A program made the position numbers and the translations under genes. A stretch of DNA of 64,000 nucleotides from Clostridia bacterium (GTDB lineage Bacteria; Bacillota; Clostridia; Oscillospirales; CAG-272): assembly GCA_017503285.1 (NCBI GenBank), contig JAFVTH010000023.1:1-64000 (forward strand), read 5' to 3'. Each line of letters begins with the position of its first letter. The first letter of the stretch is position 1. Below are positions 34,683 through 40,888 of the stretch, piece after piece. A model generated the notes under the pieces. It was not told where the DNA came from. It made no database searches and worked only from the letters and a program-made list of their open reading frames with translations.

Positions 34683-36341
34683 TTGATAAAAAGCATTAAC
34701 ATAAAACAGTATAGAAAATTAAAAAATCTAGATTTGAAATTTTCAAGTAAGCTAAATGCTATATCTGGGACTAATGGCACCTGCAAAACCTCATTGTTGC
34801 ACTTGATTGGCAATTCGTTACAAGCTCCTACAAAGAAATGTGACAAAATAACAAACGAAAAGTGTTTGCCGATAATCAAAGCAGTAAACAGTGTTACAAA
34901 TCCAAAAGTAGAGAGCTTAACGCGAGGCGATAGAAAATACAATGACCCAGCATACGGAATAAAAGGTCACTTATTTTCCATTGATTACTATAATGGATCA
35001 CCTACTTTAGAATTTAGAAGGCATAATGCATCAAATCAAACCAGATATTCCGTTAAACCGAAATATAAAAAAGGGACAGAAGAATCTTTGCCATATTGTC
35101 CAGTGATTTATTTGGGATTATCAAGATTGCTGCCATATGGTGAATTTCAAAATGACGAGGCGTTGGCTGGAATCAAAAAAATACTTCCAATACCGTATCA
35201 AGACGAGATAGCAGAAATATATAGGAAATTTACAAATTATCAAATTACATATAAAAGTACGCAGCAAATGGGTGATATAAAAATTAGAAGCGAGTTTTCT
35301 AGTAATATAGAGGGTATAGATTCAAATACTATATCTGCAGGTGAAGATAATTTGTATATTATTTTGACAGCGTTAGTTTCGCTTAAATATTATTTTCAAT
35401 CCATAAATTCTGCTAATGATAGTGAAGTAGAAAGCGTGTTGCTGATTGATGAATTGGACGCAACATTACACCCTGCTTTTCAAATTAAATTGCTAAATTT
35501 GTTTAGGGAAATGTCTTCTTTATACAAAATTCAAATAGTATTTACTACCCATAGTATGTCACTTTTGGAAGAAATGTTAGATAAAAAAGACAATGTTGTT
35601 TACCTGTATGATAACATCTCATCTGTGGTACAGATGCACGATTTAGATATATATAAAATAAAGATGCATCTTAATTCATTAACAAGTGAAAATATTTATG
35701 CAGACAAAGTAATTCCTGTTTTCACGGAGGATGAAGAAGCAAGAACACTGCTAGAAATCATATTTGATTATTTTAGTGAAACAAAACAAGATTTTGCTAA
35801 CGCTAGAAGATTTTTTCATTTTGTTAAAGCAAACATTGGTGCTGAAAACTTGACAAATATATTTAGTGATGATAAAATACTTCATACAACTATTAGGTCT
35901 ATTTGTATTCTTGACGGTGATAAAAATTATGAAATGTCGAATTGCGTAATATCTCTTCCTGGTGGACAAGCACCTGAAAAATTGCTTATTGACTATGCAG
36001 AAAAACTATTAGATGAAGATGACCATTTTTGGGTTGAAAAAGCAATCATAGAAAGAGGATACGGTAAACATTATTACATAGAGAATATACAGCAAAAAGT
36101 GATAGAATTCGAGGAAAAATTATCCAAGTGTAAAGAGTCTGGCGATTCAACAAAAGGCTTAACAAGACAATTTAATAAAGATTTATTTGCAAATAATAAG
36201 ACATTTTTTAAGTTGTTATTTAAACATTGGTTAAATAATTCATTCAATAGAGCCGTAATAGATAAATTTTACAACAATTTAAAAGCATTGTTTAAAAAAG
36301 TATGTCATTATCATGAAATAAATCCAAATGAATGGAATTAA
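34683..36341 (+). CDS. OLD-like AAA ATPase with Toprim nuclease domain
   Basis: The product is 552 residues. I chose the TTG at 34683 (TAGGGGG 7 bases upstream, just after the previous stop); an ATG at 34659 overlaps the previous gene and has no ribosome-binding site. Walker A is GTNGTCKT (29-36), with Cys where Gly is usual; Walker B is VLLIDELDATLHP, then FTTHS (switch). The C-terminal half has a Toprim-like site: PVFTEDEEARTLLE (acidic Glu) and CILDGDKN (DxD). This ATPase plus Toprim layout is that of OLD-family nucleases (GajA is a member). In this operon it is the likely DNA-cleaving effector, with the methylase providing self-protection. Confidence 0.8.
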   Translation: MIKSINIKQYRKLKNLDLKFSSKLNAISGTNGTCKTSLLHLIGNSLQAPTKKCDKITNEKCLPIIKAVNSVTNPKVESLTRGDRKYNDPAYGIKGHLFSIDYYNGSPTLEFRRHNASNQTRYSVKPKYKKGTEESLPYCPVIYLGLSRLLPYGEFQNDEALAGIKKILPIPYQDEIAEIYRKFTNYQITYKSTQQMGDIKIRSEFSSNIEGIDSNTISAGEDNLYIILTALVSLKYYFQSINSANDSEVESVLLIDELDATLHPAFQIKLLNLFREMSSLYKIQIVFTTHSMSLLEEMLDKKDNVVYLYDNISSVVQMHDLDIYKIKMHLNSLTSENIYADKVIPVFTEDEEARTLLEIIFDYFSETKQDFANARRFFHFVKANIGAENLTNIFSDDKILHTTIRSICILDGDKNYEMSNCVISLPGGQAPEKLLIDYAEKLLDEDDHFWVEKAIIERGYGKHYYIENIQQKVIEFEEKLSKCKESGDSTKGLTRQFNKDLFANNKTFFKLLFKHWLNNSFNRAVIDKFYNNLKALFKKVCHYHEINPNEWN

Positions 36342-36365
36342 AATAGTCGAAAGGGGGTAGGAGTT

Positions 36366-37220
36366 TTGCCAATAGCGTTGTCTCCGCTTAGATATCCTGG
36401 TGGAAAAGCAAAATTGTACGAATATGTTAGAGCTATAATTGAAGCAAACAATCTTCTTGGCGAAACATACATTGAACCTTTTGCCGGAGGAGCAGGATTG
36501 GCTTTAAAACTATTAATTAACGGAGATGTTAAAAAGATAGTTATAAATGATTTTGATCCAGCGATTTATGCTTTTTGGTATTGCGTTTTGAATGAAACGG
36601 ATGCTTTGTGCGAATTTATACAAACTGTCCCACTTAACATAAACGAGTGGGATAAACAGAAGAATATTTACTGCCATCCAGATGAACATTCACGTTTGGA
36701 GATTGCTCAAGCGACATTTTATTTGAATAGAACAAATGTATCTGGCGTTATTACAGGAGGAATGATTGGTGGACGAGAACAAGATGGTAGATATAAGTTA
36801 GATGCACGATTTAATAGAAATGATTTGGTCAAAAGAATTCGCAAAATAGCCATCTATTCTGATAAAATAGACCTTTACAATATGGACGCTACAGAATTTT
36901 TAAATAACGGAACATTACAGCATTACTATAAGGCATTTATAAATTTTGATCCTCCATATGTTGAAAAAGGTGGGCAGTTATATAAAAACTTTTTCACTGA
37001 AACTGACCATTGTAAGTTACGAGACAACATTATCAAATGTAAAAGAAAATGGATAGTTACATATGATAAGTGCGAATTTGTTTCTAAGTTGTATTCTAAG
37101 TGCAGGAAAAGTTTAGTTGATATAAATTATAGTGCAAACGGATCCAAAAAAGCCCAAGAATATGTATTTTTTAGCAAAAATTTAGTGATCCCAAATACTA
37201 TTGATAGAAATGTTGATTGA
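36366..37220 (+). CDS. Dam-type (D12 class) adenine-N6 DNA methyltransferase
   Basis: The product is 284 residues. The start is a TTG (MPIALSPLRYPGGKAKL) with AAAGGGGG upstream; no ATG exists before the conserved N-terminus. The motifs are RYPGGK, YIEPFAGGAGLAL (motif I, AdoMet binding) and NFDPPY (motif IV catalytic DPPY), as in Dam/DpnIIA methylases. The target sequence cannot be read; GATC is possible for this class. It is the last gene of the ParB/OLD/Dam operon and probably marks host DNA so that the ATPase-nuclease spares it. It ends at a strong terminator. Confidence 0.92.
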   Translation: MPIALSPLRYPGGKAKLYEYVRAIIEANNLLGETYIEPFAGGAGLALKLLINGDVKKIVINDFDPAIYAFWYCVLNETDALCEFIQTVPLNINEWDKQKNIYCHPDEHSRLEIAQATFYLNRTNVSGVITGGMIGGREQDGRYKLDARFNRNDLVKRIRKIAIYSDKIDLYNMDATEFLNNGTLQHYYKAFINFDPPYVEKGGQLYKNFFTETDHCKLRDNIIKCKRKWIVTYDKCEFVSKLYSKCRKSLVDINYSANGSKKAQEYVFFSKNLVIPNTIDRNVD

Positions 37221-37264
37221 CTAACTAACATGCGTATCAAATATGATTATAGTGGAATCAAAGA

Positions 37265-37294
37265 AAAGCGAGTACAGAAATGTGCTCGCTTTTA
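37265..37294 (+). terminator. Intrinsic terminator of the Dam operon
   Basis: AAAAGCGAGTAC (37265-37276) pairs with GTGCTCGCTTTT (37283-37294), with one G-T pair. Confidence 0.8.
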
Positions 37295-37321
37295 CTGTCT
37301 TGAAATTGCGACATGTGTTCG

Positions 37322-37350
37322 TTGACAATGGGTAGAAAATTTGATAAAAT
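37322..37350 (+). promoter_or_regulatory. Consensus sigma-A promoter
   Basis: TTGACA (37322-37327), a 17-bp spacer and TAAAAT (37345-37350). It transcribes the GGCGCC repeat tract and then, about 350 nt downstream, the gene at 37711. Confidence 0.85.
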
Positions 37351-37384
37351 AAAGGCGTAAAAATGGGATTTTACGAAGGTAGAA

Positions 37385-37660
37385 AATCAAGCAGGAGAAA
37401 GGCCGGCGCCGATTTTGCACCGACCAATTCACATCGGACAGCAGAGCTGACCGATAAATAAAGGCTTTTAACAGAGTAGAAAATGATATTTACGGCACTA
37501 AAATAGGCGCCGAAGAAATTAGGCGCCGACACCTGAAAGTGCGACAAACGCAGATGGTGTAAGGGCTTTGAACGGCGCCTACATTTTTTGAGAAATGGCG
37601 CCGAAAATTGCATAAATGCAGATTCCATAAGGCTTTTCATAGGCGCCGAAATTATCAAAA
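37385..37660 (+). repeat. GGCGCC-rich repeat tract, candidate structured RNA or binding region
   Basis: Six copies of the palindrome GGCGCC occur at 37405, 37506, 37522, 37574, 37597 and 37642, five of them followed by GA (GGCGCCGA), in an otherwise AT-rich stretch. Degenerate longer units can be traced, each with GCAG ... AAGGC(TTT) ... GGCGCC (starting near 37390, 37441, 37550 and 37618). The tract lies between a consensus promoter and the 37711 gene, so it is probably transcribed as a long leader or separate RNA. No convincing + strand reading frame crosses it. The rest of the gap 37221-37710 is otherwise featureless apart from the terminator at 37265. Confidence 0.6.
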
Positions 37661-37710
37661 CTAGTTTTTTAAGTGAGTTTAACGAGTTGTAAAATGGAAG
37701 GAGAATAAAG

Positions 37711-38064
37711 ATGAAAAAACTCAGAAAATATGGTCGTAAAATAAAAGAAATTTTGCATGATGATCACACAACTGCGTATTACTATTCTGATGAAAAAATA
37801 GAAAGACCTAAGCCAGAGCCACAACAAAGTTGGGACGAGCTTTTGGAAAGCGACGAGTATAAAAACGCAAGCTGGTATGAGAAATTAGTTCTAAAAATCA
37901 AGCATATTTTAAGAGATAATCACGGAGAATTTAATGTTCCTGAGCATGTAATAAGAGAGATTGCTCAAAGCCTTATTCCTGACCTGATCGAATTCTATCA
38001 AAGCGAAAAAGGACAAGAAGAATTCAAAAAATATCTCGAAGAGAAGAATAAAAAATCTGATTAA
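37711..38064 (+). CDS. 117-residue protein with internal duplication, unknown
   Basis: The product is 117 residues, charged and soluble, with GGAAGGAG before the ATG. The motif KIKEILHDDHTTAY (residues ~11-24) recurs as KIKHILRDNHGEF (~62-74), so the protein seems to hold two related ~50-residue halves. The C-terminus is a charged helix rich in Glu/Lys. I recognise no family. It is preceded by the long GGCGCC tract and probably depends on the same promoter. Confidence 0.65.
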   Translation: MKKLRKYGRKIKEILHDDHTTAYYYSDEKIERPKPEPQQSWDELLESDEYKNASWYEKLVLKIKHILRDNHGEFNVPEHVIREIAQSLIPDLIEFYQSEKGQEEFKKYLEEKNKKSD

Positions 38065-38130
38065 TTGTGCGCTCAAATATCAAAAGTTGGCACACGAAAC
38101 AAAGAAAATCATTGCGTTTATACAAACGCC

Positions 38131-38159
38131 TTGAAGAGCTGAAAATACTGTGATATAAT
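38131..38159 (+). promoter_or_regulatory. Predicted promoter of the DUF4238 gene
   Basis: TTGAAG (38131-38136), a 17-bp spacer and TATAAT (38154-38159), 32 bp before the start codon. Confidence 0.75.
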
Positions 38160-38191
38160 GAAATTAATATAAAACACTTTGGAGTACTGCA

Positions 38192-39412
38192 ATGATTAAT
38201 AGTCATTATGTGCCTAGATTGATATTACGCAAGTTTAGCGATAAGCTAAGTTTATATAATGTCAAAACGGGAGAATTAAAAGAAAACATTCCAGTAGAAC
38301 ATGCTTATGCAATTGAAGATTATTACGACAGTGAAACAGAGAAAAAGTTGAATAGACGAATCGAATCTCAGTTTGGGGATTTGTTGTCGAATTATATTCT
38401 TAAATGCGATAAAGAGATCAGTTTGAGTAGGAAGCAACTTTATCTCATAAAGAAGTTTTTGCTCATAGCTGTATTGAGAAGCATTCATGGCGAAGCGTTT
38501 ATGCAAGTTGAAAAAGGATTCTATGATACACTACAAAGCAAAGCCAAACGAGAAGCCGAACGCCAGGGAATTCCGTTTGATGAGAAAGCTTTTGCTCCTC
38601 CATTTGATGAAAAACAAATTGAAAACGAAACGACATTTGAATATTGGATGAGAACATTAAATGTCATTCTTGACACGGATGGTACACCTCAAGGTATAAT
38701 GGAACATCCTGATAAAACTTACCCAGCTTATAGATGGTCAAAAATAATCAATGATGCATATCTTGGGTTTTGGGATGCGCCAAACGATCGTGATGAATTT
38801 GTAATTACTGATATTGGTATGACATCTGAGAACGAAAAAGGCTGGAACGGAATAACAATACATAATCATAAAAAGTTAGATTATCTCATTTCTTTGCTTG
38901 ATAAAGCAAAAGACGAAAAAGAAAAACTTGAATATGTTAGGTTAATGCATGTTACAGCTAGTTTTCACGAGAATTTTCAAATGTTCCCAATTTCATCTAA
39001 GCGAATGATAGTTTTAATTGCACCGTTTTTTAAATTTAGATATATGAACAAGATGGCAGGAAATAGTGTTCCGTCTTTGAAATATATAACTGAAATTTCA
39101 AATGAAACTCTTTACGAACCAAACAGAAATTACTATAAGTTACCACAAATATTTGGAAAAGACTTTCAGTATCACGATGATGACCGATATATATACGATG
39201 TGAAAACTCTGAATAGTAGTGAGATTCGTTATTGTAACGCACTTTTCTTAGATCGGATTGATACATATCTTGGCTTTTCGTCGTTAGAACATGCCGTTGG
39301 TAGTATAATTAAGTATAAAAAACTAAATGATCCTCCATATATTCCACGCGTAGATTATACTTCGTTATATAAAATTATTCAGAATCGATATTTGGGAAAC
39401 TTAAATGTTTAA
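38192..39412 (+). CDS. DUF4238-like protein
   Basis: The product is 406 residues and soluble. The N-terminus SHYVPRLILRKFSDKLSLYNVKTG matches the opening of DUF4238 proteins (HYVPxxYLRxF), followed by a helical middle and a hydrophobic FQMFPISSKRMIVLIAPFFKF segment. DUF4238 proteins are frequent in mobile islands and are suspected of nuclease or toxin activity, with no mechanism I can read. It is a single gene with its own promoter and has no signal peptide. The ribosome-binding site is weak (TTGGAG). Confidence 0.7.
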   Translation: MINSHYVPRLILRKFSDKLSLYNVKTGELKENIPVEHAYAIEDYYDSETEKKLNRRIESQFGDLLSNYILKCDKEISLSRKQLYLIKKFLLIAVLRSIHGEAFMQVEKGFYDTLQSKAKREAERQGIPFDEKAFAPPFDEKQIENETTFEYWMRTLNVILDTDGTPQGIMEHPDKTYPAYRWSKIINDAYLGFWDAPNDRDEFVITDIGMTSENEKGWNGITIHNHKKLDYLISLLDKAKDEKEKLEYVRLMHVTASFHENFQMFPISSKRMIVLIAPFFKFRYMNKMAGNSVPSLKYITEISNETLYEPNRNYYKLPQIFGKDFQYHDDDRYIYDVKTLNSSEIRYCNALFLDRIDTYLGFSSLEHAVGSIIKYKKLNDPPYIPRVDYTSLYKIIQNRYLGNLNV

Positions 39413-39420
39413 TAATGCTA

Positions 39421-39449
39421 TTGCTTTTGATTAGCAATTGTGTTATAAT
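39421..39449 (+). promoter_or_regulatory. Predicted promoter of the second Xre gene
   Basis: TTGCTT (39421-39426), a 17-bp spacer and TATAAT (39444-39449). Confidence 0.7.
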
Positions 39450-39510
39450 AAACGCACATATTGAAAACCTTTGGTGCACTGCTTTGTCTATGCAAAGGAG
39501 GTTTGCGAAT

Positions 39511-39732
39511 ATGAAAAACGAGAATCGAAAAATCGATTACGAAATGGGCAAATTCATCTGGAGCATAGTAAACAAATCGAATTACTCGCAAGAGAAGTGG
39601 GCGGAAATATTAAATATTTCTACTCGAATGATGAGTTATTATTGTTCAGGAGAAAGAAGACCCTCACAAAGAAAGCTACTACAATTTATAAAAGTTGTCG
39701 GTGGCATCAATGCAGAGGATATCCCTTTTTAA
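39511..39732 (+). CDS. Xre-type helix-turn-helix regulator
   Basis: The product is 73 residues. The ATG at 39511 has AAAGGAGG about eight bases upstream; longer frames start within the promoter. A single HTH domain is visible: GKFIWSIVNKSNYSQEKWAE then ILNISTRMMSYYCSGERRPS. It lacks the extra domains of phage repressors. It is probably a regulator of itself and of the neighbouring HNH gene or the island. Confidence 0.8.
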   Translation: MKNENRKIDYEMGKFIWSIVNKSNYSQEKWAEILNISTRMMSYYCSGERRPSQRKLLQFIKVVGGINAEDIPF

Positions 39733-39752
39733 GGGGTATCCTTTGTTTTTTG
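39716..39752 (+). terminator. Intrinsic terminator at the end of the Xre gene
   Basis: GGATATCCC (39718-39726) pairs with GGGGTATCC (39734-39742), followed by TTTGTTTTTT. The 5' arm lies in the last codons of the gene. Confidence 0.7.
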
Positions 39753-39827
39753 GAACCATGCGGTTCATGGTCAAAACCTCAGTAATATGAGATAATTAAT
39801 TAAACTCATAGAAAGGAGGTAGTCAAA

Positions 39828-40142
39828 ATGTCAAAGTACAATACAATTGATGTTTGGAATTATGTATATGGCAACAAGGAAAGAGTGTATGACTATACAG
39901 GAAGACTTATGTTGAAATCAGCTTGTGGAAATCCGTATAGCGAATACCACCCAACTCTTGACCATATAAGACCTATATCAAAAGGCGGATGTGATGTTCT
40001 TGAAAACATAGTAATTTGCCATCGTGATACCAACGAGGAAAAAGCTAATAGCTTTCCACATTGGCAAGCAAATGGCAAACGCTATAAGGCAATAAGAGTT
40101 AAAGGCTCAAGAACAACATACGAAGTAGTGGAAGATAATTAA
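39828..40142 (+). CDS. HNH endonuclease-like protein
   Basis: The product is 104 residues, with GAAAGGAGG before the ATG. The HNH/beta-beta-alpha-metal core is clear: HPTLDHIRPISKGGCDVLEN then IVICHRDTNEEKAN, with the paired DH and N..H residues expected. The zinc-knuckle cysteines of some relatives are absent. It probably cleaves DNA. It is followed 15 bp later by an Asn-rich peptide gene, an arrangement I have the impression of seeing in gut Clostridia. Confidence 0.85.
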   Translation: MSKYNTIDVWNYVYGNKERVYDYTGRLMLKSACGNPYSEYHPTLDHIRPISKGGCDVLENIVICHRDTNEEKANSFPHWQANGKRYKAIRVKGSRTTYEVVEDN

Positions 40143-40157
40143 AAGGAGATAACTAAA

Positions 40158-40325
40158 ATGTCAAAGGTATCAAGCAAAACACATACACAAGCACAGCGCA
40201 ACAATTACGCTAATCAAAACAATCCAAATAACTCAACATATAGAGCAAATCAAAATAATCGCTCTAATCAATTAAATCCTAACAACCCTGCTTATCACAG
40301 TAGCAGAGGGCAGGGCAAAAAGTGA
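40158..40325 (+). CDS. 55-residue Asn/Gln-rich peptide
   Basis: The ATG at 40158 has AAAAGGAG upstream; stop TGA at 40323-40325. The product (MSKVSSKTHTQAQRNNYANQ...) has a repeated NQNNPNNSTYRANQ / NQLNPNNPAYHSSR pattern: two copies of N(Q/Y)xNPNNxxY. It is about one-third Asn plus Gln, with no hydrophobic core and no Cys, so it is probably disordered or forms a repeat-driven assembly. It is coupled to the HNH nuclease gene (15 bp) and ends at a strong terminator. The function is unknown. Confidence 0.7.
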   Translation: MSKVSSKTHTQAQRNNYANQNNPNNSTYRANQNNRSNQLNPNNPAYHSSRGQGKK

Positions 40326-40338
40326 TACGCAGTAAACA

Positions 40339-40371
40339 AAAAAGAGCAAGGAAAATTCCTTGCTCTTTTGT
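40339..40371 (+). terminator. Intrinsic terminator, right end of the island
   Basis: AAAAGAGCAAGGAA / TTCCTTGCTCTTTT with a short AA loop. Confidence 0.88.
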
Positions 40372-40395
40372 GTTTTTGTGGTATGCTCAAGATAA

Positions 40396-40451
40396 AGAAA
40401 AAACGCAGCCAAACCACTCTTTCGTAACGAAATAGTTCGGTTGCGTTTTTC
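40396..40451 (-). terminator. Terminator of tRNA-Glu
   Basis: On the minus strand an AAAACGCAACC ... GGCTGCGTTTTTTC stem (a few G-T/mismatch positions) carries an inner TTCG-TAA-CGAA hairpin at 40421-40431 and ends in a T-run. It starts two bases after the tRNA CCA end. Confidence 0.75.
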
Positions 40452-40452
40452 T

Positions 40453-40527
40453 TGGTGACCCGTACGGGAATCGAACCCATGTTTCAGCCTTGAGAGGGCC
40501 GTGTCTTAGCCGCTTGACCAACGGGCC
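40453..40527 (-). tRNA. tRNA-Glu (anticodon CTC)
   Basis: The minus strand folds as a cloverleaf: acceptor GGCCCGT / ACGGGTC with A discriminator and an encoded CCA (40453-40455). The D-arm contains GGTCAAGCGGCTAAGAC, the anticodon stem CGGCC/GGCTG has loop CTCTCAA (anticodon CTC reads GAG), and the T-loop contains GGTTCGATTCC. It is 75 nt including CCA. The acceptor and D-arm match bacterial tRNA-Glu. It marks the right flank of the island. Confidence 0.92.
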
Positions 40528-40546
40528 ATTTGCAAAATGCCTGCTT

Positions 40547-40575
40547 ATTATAGCATATGTTTTTTGATTTTGCAA
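40547..40575 (-). promoter_or_regulatory. tRNA-Glu promoter
   Basis: On the minus strand, TTGCAA (40570-40575), a 17-bp spacer and TATAAT (40547-40552). Confidence 0.85.
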
Positions 40576-40604
40576 TACCTTTTTACACTTTTTTTCAAAA
40601 ATAT

Positions 40605-40633
40605 TTGACATTTTTATTTTTATATGTTACAAT
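40605..40633 (+). promoter_or_regulatory. valS promoter
   Basis: TTGACA (40605-40610), a 17-bp spacer and TACAAT (40628-40633), divergent from the tRNA-Glu promoter. Confidence 0.85.
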
Positions 40634-40639
40634 AAGTCC

Positions 40640-40871
40640 GATAAACACGAGGACAAAGAGTAGTAGCCCTGCAAAAAGACCACAAAGAGAGCCGTAGATG
40701 GTGTGAAATCGGCTGGTGATGCTTGGCGAAGTAGCTTTCGAGTGGCGGTGGCGAACGTAAGTAGCTATCGACGGTCCCTTCCGTTAACGAGGCAAGAGTG
40801 TGCATTTTATGCAAATTCAGGTGGTACCACGCAAATTTTGCGCCCTGACGATTTTTCGTCGGGGCTTTTTA
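40640..40871 (+). promoter_or_regulatory. T-box riboswitch controlling valS
   Basis: The ~230-nt leader has the T-box sequence AGGTGGTACCACGC (40819-40832). It is followed by a terminator GCCCTGACGA-TTTTT-TCGTCGGGGC with a T-run (to about 40871) that the T-box can pair against. The upstream Stem I region contains AGAGAGCCG and GGCTGGTGA elements, and GAAC-GTA-AG at 40753-40761 supplies a plausible GTA (Val) specifier codon. Uncharged tRNA-Val binding would favour antitermination and valS expression. The specifier assignment is tentative. Confidence 0.88.
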
Positions 40872-40888
40872 ATTTTAAGGAGAAAAGC

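Noticed and set aside
37371..37658. 95-residue frame on the minus strand with repeated SAP residues across the GGCGCC tract
   Set aside because: It is open only because the repeats read as SAP. No ribosome-binding site or promoter is visible, and a strong promoter drives the opposite strand.
18243..40325. Prophage
   Set aside because: No structural, packaging, lysis or replication genes were found, only an integrase and defence-type genes.
18266..40464. TTCTTGGWGACC as attL/attR core
   Set aside because: Twelve bases with one mismatch, and the right copy is part of the ordinary terminator-to-tRNA junction, so it may be coincidence.
40703..40888. N-terminal extension of ValRS
   Set aside because: The extra 62 codons are the T-box leader, and conserved ValRS sequence begins at 40889.
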